Shown here in pieces: positions 1-7,127 of a stretch of 9,077 nucleotides of DNA; positions within the stretch are counted from its first letter, which is position 1; the number at the start of each line of letters is the position of its first letter. A model generated the notes under the pieces. That model saw only the letters and a list, made by a program, of their open reading frames with translations, had not been told where the DNA came from and made no database searches. The position numbers were made by a program, and so were the translations under genes. Source of the stretch: Verrucomicrobiales bacterium (GTDB taxonomy: Bacteria; Verrucomicrobiota; Verrucomicrobiia; Limisphaerales; Palsa-1400); the NCBI GenBank assembly GCA_028293405.1, contig JAQGOW010000267.1:1-9077 (forward strand), written 5' to 3'.

Positions 1-936
1 CGCCCGAGTATGGGCTCGTGGCTCAACTACGGGCTCGGCAGCGAAAACCAGGACCTGCCCGGCTTCATCGTCATCAGCCCCGCGCAACCCGCCCAAGGCG
101 CGCCGCTCTGGAGTTCGAGTTTTTTACCCGCTTCGTATCAAGGCACACTCGTCAGTGACTTGAGCAATCCAATCAACAACCTCAAAAACGCTAGTTTCAC
201 CACGGGCCAACAACGGCATCAACTCGATCTTTTAAAAGACCTGAACAAACTCCACGCTGCCGCGCGTGAAGAGGACAGCCGTTTGAGTGCGCGCATCGAA
301 AGCTTCGAACTCGCCTTTCGCATGCAAGCCAAAGCGCCCGAAGCCTTCGACGTTTCCAGCGAGTCGCCTGAAACGAAAAAACTTTACGGACTCGACGACA
401 AAATCACCGAGACCTTCGGCAAACAATGCCTAATGGCGCGTCGCCTCGCCGAACGCGGCGTGCGCATGGTCCAGGTTTATCACACGACGACTTCTTATCG
501 CAGCAGCTGCCAACTCTGGGATCAGCACGGCGAGCTCCGCAAAGAACTTCCGAACAATTGCGCTGCCGTCGACAAACCGATCGCTGGTCTCCTGAAAGAT
601 TTGAAAGCCCGCGGCCTGCTCGAAGACACCTTAGTATTATGGGGCGGCGAATTCGGCCGCACTCCGACCGCCGAAGGCACCAACGGCCGCGAACATCATC
701 CGTTCGGTTTTACGATGTGGATGGCTGGCGGCGGCATCAAGGGCGGCATGACCTACGGTGCGACCGATGAATTTGGCTGGCACGCAGTAGAGAATAAAGT
801 CCACGTCCACGACCTTCACGCGACCATCCTGCATCTGATGGGCATCAACCACGAAAAGTTGACCTATCGGTATAGTGGCCGCGATTATCGACTGACCGAT
901 GTCAGCGGTAACGTCGTGAAAGACATCCTCGCCTGA
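1..936 (+). CDS. DUF1501 family protein (5' end outside the window)
   Basis: The reading frame is open from base 1 and ends at TGA 934-936, giving 311 visible codons. The ATG at base 10 is internal, because the residues RPS just before it belong to the same conserved block, so the true start lies upstream. Recognisable DUF1501 motifs, in order, are GSWLNYGLGSENQDLPGF near the start, GGEFGRTP in the last third, REHHPFGFTMWMAGGGIKGG, and a C-terminal VHDLHATILHLMGI followed by LTYRYSGRDYRLTD. The family is very abundant in Planctomycetes and Verrucomicrobia. It is related in fold to sulfatases and alkaline phosphatases, is usually exported by a Tat signal (not visible here), and is often encoded next to DUF1549/DUF1553 cytochrome-like proteins. 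Its biochemical role is not established. The 3' neighbour is convergent with no spacer. The family call is firm; enzymatic activity is inference. Confidence 0.93.
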   Translation, partial: RPSMGSWLNYGLGSENQDLPGFIVISPAQPAQGAPLWSSSFLPASYQGTLVSDLSNPINNLKNASFTTGQQRHQLDLLKDLNKLHAAAREEDSRLSARIESFELAFRMQAKAPEAFDVSSESPETKKLYGLDDKITETFGKQCLMARRLAERGVRMVQVYHTTTSYRSSCQLWDQHGELRKELPNNCAAVDKPIAGLLKDLKARGLLEDTLVLWGGEFGRTPTAEGTNGREHHPFGFTMWMAGGGIKGGMTYGATDEFGWHAVENKVHVHDLHATILHLMGINHEKLTYRYSGRDYRLTDVSGNVVKDILA

Positions 937-939
937 TCA
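934..939. other. Shared TGATCA palindrome holding both stop codons of convergent genes
   Basis: TGA at 934-936 ends the plus-strand DUF1501 gene. TCA at 937-939 reads as TGA on the minus strand and ends the GGT-like gene. The two coding regions touch with zero bases between them, so neither can have a 3' UTR or terminator that is not inside the other gene. Confidence 0.95.
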
Positions 940-3900
940 GGGCGAACGTAGTTGATAATATCGAAACGGCACATTCGTCGCGCCAGCGTCGACGAATTGG
1001 AAGAAGCCCGGAGCAGTCTGCGTCGGCGAACCGAGCGGCTGCCAATCAATTAAGTTTGTGGAAAACAGCACCGTGAAGGTCTGGCTCCCATCACTTGTAT
1101 ACGCGAACTCAAACGTGCCATCGCTGTTAACATGTGTATCCACGAGTTGCGGTGTAAAATCAGCAACGACCAACAGGGCAGCCGAACTCGTAACACTACC
1201 GTTCGCATTACTCACCACGACGGAATAAGTTCCGGCGTCGGCACGGGAAACATTCGCGACGCTTAACGTCGAAGCATTCGCACCCGTCACATTTCCGCCG
1301 CTCACAATATCCGCCAAATTCTTTCGCCATTGATAACTCAACGTTCCCGGTCCGGTCGCTCCGACAACAAACGTAGCGAGTGTTCCGGCGAAATTTGTCC
1401 GTCCGACCGGCTGCAATGTAATTGCCGGCGGTGAAACATTCCCTAGCCGGAAAACCATGAGGCCATTGTTTGCATCGATCGAAAACAAGAGCCCGTTCTT
1501 GAAAAAAGTTTGGCTGATAAAATTGCCGTTCGACACGCGCGGATTACTCGGAAAGCTAAATTGCTCAAGCAAGAATGGCGCGTTGGGATCACTGATGTCG
1601 TAAAGGTTCAGACTGTCCGCGGCTTGTGCGGCACTCGCGTAAACTCCCGCCGCAAGATTGCGCGTCGGATCCACCCCGAGGCCAAGCAAACCGACAGGAA
1701 AATTCGGCGCGAACAAAATATTCGATGACGAAACCTTCGTCCCACCGAGGCTCGCTGCCAGATTATATCCGTTTTTGTAAAGTGGCATCCCCGCACCTTT
1801 CTGCCAAATCATCGCGTTCGTTCCATCAAACTCGAGGCTCTGCCCAACCGTGCTGACATAATTTGTGGTCGCGAACCAGCGCGCCGTAAAATTCGTCATG
1901 AACTGGTTTGCTGGCGTCAAAATTGCAGCATACCCGTTCGAGCCCGACGAGTTCGTGTAAGCGTTGAAGTAAGTTGGATCAACAAGTAGCTGCGTATTCG
2001 TCCCTGCCCCGCGCGCCGTCAAACAATCACCCCACCGCAACGGAAACGTCGCACCCGACGGATCGCCAAAATAAATCAGGCTCGGCACCGTGTTGCTGTG
2101 CGCGTTGGCCCAGCGATACACCCGGAAATAACTATTCGTATCCGCGCCACCGCTTCCTTCCGCATCGTTGCTTTCGTTACAGGCGTAAATTGCGCCATCG
2201 TCGGCAACGGAAATCCCCACCAGGCCAATCCCGCTTTTTGACACAGCGCTTTGAATCCCATTCGTCTTGAGCGTGTAAAGCAACGATCCATTCGTCGCAT
2301 TCAAAACATAAATCACATAGTTCGACGTCGTCGGACTCGATCGTGAAATGACATACAGATGATTCGACAACGCGTTGTATGCGATCGTTCGTTGGTTCGG
2401 GACCAAAGTCGTCGTGCTCGCATTCATCCACGGTTTTCCATCGCTTGGGCCAACGCTCCATAGCAACGAACCCGCATTTGAACTATTCAGAACCGTCAGC
2501 GCTGCCGCAGAACTCGTGGCACTTCCCATGTTGTTGCTGACGATTACCGAGTAAGTTCCTCCGTCTGCATTCGCGACCGAATTTATCGTCAGCACACTCG
2601 TTGTTGCGCCGAAAACATTCCCGCCGTCGCTCAATGCCGAACCGTTCTTAAACCAGCGATATACAAGAGGCGCAGGCCCAACCGCGCCGACAGAAAACGT
2701 GACTGCACTCCCTAACCACACCGTCTGGCTCGTGGGCTGGGTCTGAATCTCGGGAACTCCATCGACGATCACGACCGCTGAAGCGCTCACACTATCGGCC
2801 TGATTGCTGACCACCACTGAATACCCGGCTGAATGCGTGACCGCCGCCACCGTCAAAATCGGCGTTGTCGCTCCCGAAACTCCTGCGCCATCGGTCAGAG
2901 CGACTCCCTCTTTATACCATTGGTAAGAAAGCGGCAGCCCAATTGCACTTACAGTGAACGTCACCGTGTTGCCGCTCGTCACATTCGTGTTCACCGGTGG
3001 ACTCACGATCGTTGGGGCAATCCAACCTTCAGCAAAATACGACACACCGGCTGAACTCGGCGAACCCGGCGCGCCGTATCCCGCATTCGTCAGATAACTC
3101 TGCACACCCGCCGGATACGGGTTCATGTAAATAAGGTTGTTTGCTTCAAAGTTGTACAACCAAACCGTCGGGTCACTCGCGAGCGCCGATGCCGGTTGCG
3201 TCAGAAAATTGATGACCTGCATCGCCACATTGTTTTCGATCGTCGACCCGCCTCCGCCTCCCGTCGCAAATGGTGCGCGGCCCCCAGCCATCCCGTTGGT
3301 CAGTGACACTGGAAAATCCGGCACAACGATCGCTGGCGACATGTTGTCGACCGGTCGTTTGCCGGGAGCAATCGAATTCGGCCAACCCGGCCGCGCGTCA
3401 AACAAAGCGATGCCCTGCCCAAAGACTAATCCACGATTCGTTACACCAACCTGCGCACCAAAACCGCCTCCCATACTGATCGTCATCGACACGCAATTGC
3501 CCCATTTATCCGATGTCGAAATGTGATATGTCCCGTAACGAATATCATCCCAGTCCACCGAAATTGGATTGTTGGTATGGTTCTCGACCGCTTCGATAAT
3601 CAAACCGGCCACGCTATTGGTCAGCAGAATCTCGTTTTGATCCCACGGCGATTTCACCGCATAACCTTTGGTCACATGCGCGATCAGTTGATCGGCAAAA
3701 TTCGTGCTCCCGTTGCCAAGAATATCGGGAGGCAATGCGCCACCCCACGGATCGCCCACCCAACGCCAATGATCCTTCCACATCAACCGCGCCATCTCAC
3801 CGCGCGCGTGCCAATACTTCAGTGGGTTCCACGTTCCATTTGGTCCATTTGTCCACCCGATCGCCTCTAACATCGCTACCTCCTGCAGAACAGAAACACC

Positions 3901-4821
3901 CGCTGATCCGGGCGGCGCAACATACACCGTTGCCGCTGTTCCATTCGGAGGATTGAAATGCCGCGAATACGGTGTCACCACGCGCGGACTATAATTCGTC
4001 AAATCCGACCAAGTGACGTTCCCGCCATAAGTCTGCATCGCCGCAACGATGTCTCGCGCGATGTCACCCCGATAAAAAACTGCATACGCATCGTTGCTCC
4101 CTTTCGGATTCTGATTTCCGTTCGCGTCGCGATAACCCGGACTGTTTGTGTACAAATCCATCAACAAATTGCTGACGCTCGCCAGTGTATAATATTGATT
4201 GCCGACGATCTGTCCGGTTGCGACGCGCGACAATATCGGCTTCATGATTTCAGCGAATGGGAAAAGATTTGTTCCGCCCATCTTCCGTCCGTAATTCGTT
4301 TGCGCCATGTAAAGCCCCGCGAACGTTCCCGGCACACCGACGGCTTTCCATCCTATCTGATTCGCTGCGGGAGTAGGCCCCGTCCAATGTCCGTTCGTCA
4401 GATTGACGCTGCCGATAAACATATTGGACGACGCTAGCGATCCCGCCGGACTATTCATATCAATACAAGTTATCGAAGGCCCGGTAGAATCAGGATCAAG
4501 AGGCGAGCGGTAAATCAACATGTGCCCTCCATAACCGCCGAGGCTGCATTGTTGTGGACTATTGATGCAGGCGGCCAAAGCTCCCGCAACTGCCGCGTCG
4601 ACCGCATTCCCACCGCCCTTATAAGTGAACTGTCCTGATCCACCGCCAGCACCTAAAACATCCATCCCCGAGGACCAACTCACTGTGCCCTGGCCCGGGC
4701 CTTGCACCGACCCCGTATATTCCGCACGCACAGATGATTGAATTCCGGCGAATGCCAAAGCCACCGTACAAACGAAAACCCCAAAACTACGGGACAAAAA
4801 AACGAAAGACAGGGACGGCAT
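937..4821 (-). CDS. Secreted gamma-glutamyltranspeptidase-like Ntn hydrolase with Ig-like and propeller-like regions
   Basis: The start is taken at ATG 4821 (1294 aa). A frame-compatible ATG at 4875 adds 18 residues ahead of an otherwise clean signal peptide and sits inside the predicted promoter spacer. Residues 1-33 form the signal peptide, with likely cleavage after SVRA. Residues about 50-602 match gamma-glutamyltransferase: GGNAVDAAVAGALAA, then LGGYGGHMLIY, TYHISTSDKWGN with the nucleophile Thr431, SIAPGKRP, and TGGGGGS. Autocleavage before Thr431 would give the two usual subunits. Ig-like units lacking cysteines lie at about 602-687, 688-779 and 1130-1220, each with a YQW/YRW strand and a YSVVVSN-type strand. 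Residues about 782-1129 look like a beta-propeller. The tail (1221-1294, FSTNLIDWQPLG, ending in FRYYQLRSP) resembles a C-terminal module I know from verrucomicrobial secreted proteins. GGT family enzymes are usually near 580 aa. Compared with E. coli GGT, the glutamate-binding residues are replaced, so the substrate is uncertain. Likely periplasmic or surface-exposed. Confidence 0.85.
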   Translation of the reverse strand: MPSLSFVFLSRSFGVFVCTVALAFAGIQSSVRAEYTGSVQGPGQGTVSWSSGMDVLGAGGGSGQFTYKGGGNAVDAAVAGALAACINSPQQCSLGGYGGHMLIYRSPLDPDSTGPSITCIDMNSPAGSLASSNMFIGSVNLTNGHWTGPTPAANQIGWKAVGVPGTFAGLYMAQTNYGRKMGGTNLFPFAEIMKPILSRVATGQIVGNQYYTLASVSNLLMDLYTNSPGYRDANGNQNPKGSNDAYAVFYRGDIARDIVAAMQTYGGNVTWSDLTNYSPRVVTPYSRHFNPPNGTAATVYVAPPGSAGVSVLQEVAMLEAIGWTNGPNGTWNPLKYWHARGEMARLMWKDHWRWVGDPWGGALPPDILGNGSTNFADQLIAHVTKGYAVKSPWDQNEILLTNSVAGLIIEAVENHTNNPISVDWDDIRYGTYHISTSDKWGNCVSMTISMGGGFGAQVGVTNRGLVFGQGIALFDARPGWPNSIAPGKRPVDNMSPAIVVPDFPVSLTNGMAGGRAPFATGGGGGSTIENNVAMQVINFLTQPASALASDPTVWLYNFEANNLIYMNPYPAGVQSYLTNAGYGAPGSPSSAGVSYFAEGWIAPTIVSPPVNTNVTSGNTVTFTVSAIGLPLSYQWYKEGVALTDGAGVSGATTPILTVAAVTHSAGYSVVVSNQADSVSASAVVIVDGVPEIQTQPTSQTVWLGSAVTFSVGAVGPAPLVYRWFKNGSALSDGGNVFGATTSVLTINSVANADGGTYSVIVSNNMGSATSSAAALTVLNSSNAGSLLWSVGPSDGKPWMNASTTTLVPNQRTIAYNALSNHLYVISRSSPTTSNYVIYVLNATNGSLLYTLKTNGIQSAVSKSGIGLVGISVADDGAIYACNESNDAEGSGGADTNSYFRVYRWANAHSNTVPSLIYFGDPSGATFPLRWGDCLTARGAGTNTQLLVDPTYFNAYTNSSGSNGYAAILTPANQFMTNFTARWFATTNYVSTVGQSLEFDGTNAMIWQKGAGMPLYKNGYNLAASLGGTKVSSSNILFAPNFPVGLLGLGVDPTRNLAAGVYASAAQAADSLNLYDISDPNAPFLLEQFSFPSNPRVSNGNFISQTFFKNGLLFSIDANNGLMVFRLGNVSPPAITLQPVGRTNFAGTLATFVVGATGPGTLSYQWRKNLADIVSGGNVTGANASTLSVANVSRADAGTYSVVVSNANGSVTSSAALLVVADFTPQLVDTHVNSDGTFEFAYTSDGSQTFTVLFSTNLIDWQPLGSPTQTAPGFFQFVDAGATNVPFRYYQLRSP
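973..997 (+). other. Inverted repeat just past the DUF1501 stop (weak hairpin)
   Basis: ATTCGTCG (973-980) and CGACGAAT (990-997) are perfect 8-bp arms around a 9-base loop, 36 bases after the DUF1501 stop and inside the 3' end of the opposing gene. No T-tract follows on the plus strand, so this is not a standard intrinsic terminator. It could still protect or pause the 3' end of the DUF1501 transcript, or be chance within coding sequence. Confidence 0.25.
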
Positions 4822-4852
4822 GCGGGGTGTGTGCTGGTTTATGAGTCCGTTA

Positions 4853-4881
4853 TTTATATTCCCGCGCGTGCACATTTACAA
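4853..4881 (-). promoter_or_regulatory. Predicted sigma70-type promoter of the GGT-like gene
   Basis: On the minus strand, TTGTAA (4876-4881) and TATAAA (4853-4858) are separated by exactly 17 bases. Transcription would start near 4846, leaving a leader of about 25 bases before ATG 4821. The alternative ATG at 4875 lies within the spacer and would not be transcribed from this promoter, which supports the shorter gene model. Matches to consensus are 4/6 and 5/6, and this has not been tested. Confidence 0.45.
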
Positions 4882-5227
4882 GGCACATCAAAACGATTCC
4901 GACCTTCAAGGCATCGAAAAATAAATTTCCACTTGGACAGCCTTTGTCCAAGTGACCTTGCTACCGTCCTCGCATGAATATCGAAATATCTGAAGTATTT
5001 GTGCATTACACCGACTCCATCTCAACCGAGCCGACCATCACTGCAGTCGGCATCGCGGCTATTGCGCCGTGCCCGAAGCGCCGGGTCCCTAACCTCAAAC
5101 ACTGGCGCATACCCACGATTACGACCTTGCTTCGGGCGATTATCAAATTAACAACCACGACCAAACAGCCGAAGCCTCCGTTCCTACCGGATCCTATGTT
5201 CCAGAAGGTTCAAAAACTCGATCGCTT
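4882..5227. other. Intergenic stretch without a convincing gene
   Basis: This is the first part of the 516-base gap between the divergent GGT-like and antiporter genes. An 89-codon plus-strand frame (4974-5243) has fairly GC-rich third positions, but its first positions are poor in G, its composition is unusual (Thr, Pro and Ile rich), and I recognise no family. A second frame, open from 5093 to 5260, reads like ordinary acidic soluble protein but has no start and is closed upstream by TAA at 5090. The two could be an eroded gene split by a frameshift, or noise. No tRNA or riboswitch fold was recognised. Confidence 0.4.
4930..4954. repeat. Perfect 10-bp inverted repeat with 5-base loop
   Basis: The arms are CACTTGGACA (4930-4939) and TGTCCAAGTG (4945-4954), with loop GCCTT. 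No T-run follows on either side, so a terminator is unlikely. It lies 49 bases upstream of the predicted -35 box of the minus-strand GGT-like gene and about 325 bases before the predicted antiporter promoter. It could be a dyad operator for a dimeric regulator or an RNA hairpin. The structure is certain; the role is inference. Confidence 0.6.
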
Positions 5228-5285
5228 TTTGACGATCTCATAACACCGTTTGACGCATTTTGACGCCATTTGACGCTTTTTGACG
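5228..5285 (+). repeat. Phased direct repeats of TTTGACG upstream of the antiporter gene
   Basis: The heptamer TTTGACG occurs exactly at 5228, 5249, 5259, 5269 and 5279. The last four copies are 10 bases apart and the first is 21 bases before them, so all lie on about the same face of the helix. A one-mismatch copy, TTCGACG, at 5309 keeps the 10-base register. Each copy contains TTGACG, close to the -35 consensus TTGACA. The array ends 52 bases before the antiporter start codon, so it may be a multi-site binding region for a regulator, or a duplicated -35 element. Confidence 0.6.
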
Positions 5286-5308
5286 GTTAAATGTGAAAAA
5301 CTTTTATT
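5280..5308 (+). promoter_or_regulatory. Candidate promoter of the antiporter operon
   Basis: TTGACG (5280-5285), part of the last array repeat, is followed after 17 bases by TTTATT (5303-5308). The matches to sigma70 boxes are 5/6 and 4/6. Transcription would begin near 5315, about 20 bases before the GTG start at 5338. TACAAT at 5326-5331 is a better -10 match but has no -35 at proper distance and would leave the GTG leaderless. Confidence 0.35.
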
Positions 5309-5337
5309 TTCGACGTCACCGTCCCTACAATTGACAC

Positions 5338-6591
5338 GTGCCACACCAACCCAGCACATGGGCGATGATCCCATTCGGAATAGTCCTATTGGCCATCGCC
5401 ATTGGGCCGACGCTTTTCCATGCCTGGTGGAACAAGCACTACACCAAACTGACTTTGGGCCTCGCGGCGATTACGTTGCTCTACTACATCTTTGGAATTT
5501 CCGGCGGCATCACAAAAGTTTTCCACACCGCGCACGAATATTTCGGTTTCATCGCTCTCATCGGCTCCCTTTACGTCGTCTCGGGCGGCATCCACATCCA
5601 CGTCGGACGCGAAGCGACCCCCGCAATCAATATCCTATTTCTACTAATTGGAGCGGTGCTGGCAAATGTTCTCGGCACCACCGGCGCATCGATGCTGATG
5701 ATCCGCCCATGGTTGCGCATGAACCAACATCGCGCCGGCGCCCATCATGTCGTGTTCTTCATTTTTATCGTTTCGAATGTGGGTGGCTGTTTAACACCGA
5801 TCGGCGATCCACCGCTCTTTTTGGGCTTTTTGAAAGGCGTCCCGTTCTGGTGGGTGGCCGAAAAATGTTGGCCAATGTGGCTCGTCGGAATCGGGTTTCT
5901 GTTAGCGATCTTCTACGTCTTCGACCGCCGCAATTACGCTCGCTGTGCGAAGTGTGCCGAACCGACCGAACCAAAATTGCCACACGAAATGGCCAAGTGG
6001 CGCTTCGAGGGTTTAGCGAATCTCGCCTGTCTCGCCATCATTCTTGCGGGTGTTTTCGTTTCCAAACCCCTGCTCGTCCGCGAAACCATCATGATCGCGG
6101 CGGCTTTGGTTTCCTGGGTTACGACGAAAAAATCCGTGCACGACGCGAACCATTTCAACTGGCATCCGCTCATGGAAGTCGTCGTTCTCTTCGCGGCCAT
6201 TTTCCTCACGATGATGCCTGCACTCGATTGGCTGGCGGCCAACGCACAACAAGCCTTTGGCGTGCCTCACGTCGGAACGTTCTATTGGACCAGCGGCGTT
6301 CTCTCGAGCGTGCTCGACAACGCGCCCACTTATCTTGCCTTTTTCACGATGCTCCACGGCGGCAACTATCCCGGCCCGAACCCACTGGACCCGGTGCTCA
6401 TCGCCATCAGCATCGGCGCAGTATTTTTCGGCGCGAACACTTACATCGGCAACGGCCCGAATTTCATGGTGCGCTCCATCGCGTCACATCGAAAAATCAT
6501 CACGCCGACGTTCTTCGGTTACATCTTCAAGTGGACCGTGCCGATCATGGTGCCGCTCCTTGCGCTATTGTGGTTCTTGTTCTTCCGCTGA
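5338..6591 (+). CDS. Sodium/proton antiporter-like membrane protein, NhaD/CitMHS type (ion transporter superfamily)
   Basis: A 417-aa polytopic membrane protein starting at GTG 5338. An in-frame stop at 5332-5334 excludes anything longer. ATG 5365 is possible but would remove residues ahead of the first helix that appear to belong to the family. About 11-12 hydrophobic segments are visible, roughly at residues 8-25, 36-54, 66-84, 94-112, 136-158, 176-195, 225-242, 246-262, 276-298, 315-340, 350-375 and 395-416. Conserved loops typical of the ion transporter superfamily are GTTGASMLMIRPW (113-125), SNVGGCLTPIGDPPL (146-160), SVLDNAPTYL (324-333) and GANTYIGNGPNF (365-376). These form paired helix-break sites in the inner membrane. 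It probably exchanges Na+ for H+; a carboxylate substrate cannot be excluded from sequence. A CxxC motif (Cys203, Cys206) sits in the loop after helix 6. It is first in a run of five plus-strand genes. Confidence 0.85.
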   Translation: MPHQPSTWAMIPFGIVLLAIAIGPTLFHAWWNKHYTKLTLGLAAITLLYYIFGISGGITKVFHTAHEYFGFIALIGSLYVVSGGIHIHVGREATPAINILFLLIGAVLANVLGTTGASMLMIRPWLRMNQHRAGAHHVVFFIFIVSNVGGCLTPIGDPPLFLGFLKGVPFWWVAEKCWPMWLVGIGFLLAIFYVFDRRNYARCAKCAEPTEPKLPHEMAKWRFEGLANLACLAIILAGVFVSKPLLVRETIMIAAALVSWVTTKKSVHDANHFNWHPLMEVVVLFAAIFLTMMPALDWLAANAQQAFGVPHVGTFYWTSGVLSSVLDNAPTYLAFFTMLHGGNYPGPNPLDPVLIAISIGAVFFGANTYIGNGPNFMVRSIASHRKIITPTFFGYIFKWTVPIMVPLLALLWFLFFR

Positions 6592-6647
6592 ACGATTGGG
6601 CTTTGACGTGTGGCTTCACTTATTCAATCCTTCGCACAAAAGAAGTT

Positions 6648-7112
6648 ATGAAACCCAATCAGAGCATTCGATTTCTACGGCTATTTCTGCTCTTTGGCAT
6701 TGCCATGGTTTGTATAGGCGGATGGTTGGTCGTGCTAAGCCTCCGAACCTATGGTTGGCCGGTTGTTGACGGTATCGTTCGCACAGCCGAAATGAAATCG
6801 CGGAGCAGTGGAGAAGGAGGGACTACCTACTCGCCGAAGATTTCGTACGAATACAACGCCGGCGAATCGGAGTTCACAGGCGAAACTATCGCGTTTGGAA
6901 TGATGTCCGGCTCGTCTTCATTTGACGACTCACGCCAATATCCCGTCGGCAAAAAAGTTTTGGTGCATTATAATCCATCCAATCCCGCCCAGGCTGTTCT
7001 CGAACCCGGCATTCATGGCGGCACCTGGAGTTTCTTGGGCCTCGGGACGGCGTTTATTTTGGTCTGCGGCTTAGTTTTAAAATTTTCGAAACCGACTTCG
7101 ACAGTCGTGTGA
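6648..7112 (+). CDS. DUF3592 domain membrane protein
   Basis: A 154-aa protein starting at ATG 6648, 56 bases after the antiporter stop. The weak purine-rich AGAAG at 6641-6645 fits a ribosome binding site. The reading frame is open far upstream through the antiporter gene, but only from this ATG does the translation look like protein. It has two membrane segments, about residues 9-31 and 126-145, which flank a soluble beta-rich region. That region carries the DUF3592 hallmarks: WPVVDGIV, YSPKISYEYNAGESEFTGE, and YPVGKKVLVHYNPSNPAQAVLE. The family is widespread and its function unknown. By topology the central domain should lie outside the inner membrane. No functional link to the antiporter is evident. 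A single TTTGACG heptamer at 6602-6608 lies 39 bases upstream of the start. Confidence 0.82.
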   Translation: MKPNQSIRFLRLFLLFGIAMVCIGGWLVVLSLRTYGWPVVDGIVRTAEMKSRSSGEGGTTYSPKISYEYNAGESEFTGETIAFGMMSGSSSFDDSRQYPVGKKVLVHYNPSNPAQAVLEPGIHGGTWSFLGLGTAFILVCGLVLKFSKPTSTVV

Positions 7113-7127
7113 ACGCGGTCCCATCCA

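Noticed and set aside
1510..4437. Several ORFs of 60-160 codons on the plus strand opposite the GGT-like gene
   Set aside because: All lie inside a 1294-codon gene with continuous domain evidence on the other strand. Their translations are basic and low in complexity without motifs.
4974..5243. 89-codon plus-strand ORF in the intergenic region
   Set aside because: No family recognised, few codons begin with G, Thr/Pro/Ile-rich composition and no ribosome site. Kept only as a possibility in the intergenic entry.
5331..5336. Exact TTGACA immediately before the antiporter GTG
   Set aside because: No -10 box follows at proper distance, and a promoter here would start inside the coding region. 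It may be chance or a diverged member of the heptamer array.
5280..6647. A 456-codon open frame running over the whole antiporter gene in another phase and joining the DUF3592 frame
   Set aside because: Its translation is Arg/His/Ser rich with no recognisable domain, as expected from reading a GC-rich gene out of phase. The antiporter frame has clear membrane helices and family motifs. Only the part from ATG 6648 is real.
6592..6647. Possible promoter TTGACG at 6603-6608 for the DUF3592 gene
   Set aside because: No acceptable -10 box lies 16-18 bases downstream. The gene is more simply read from the antiporter promoter.
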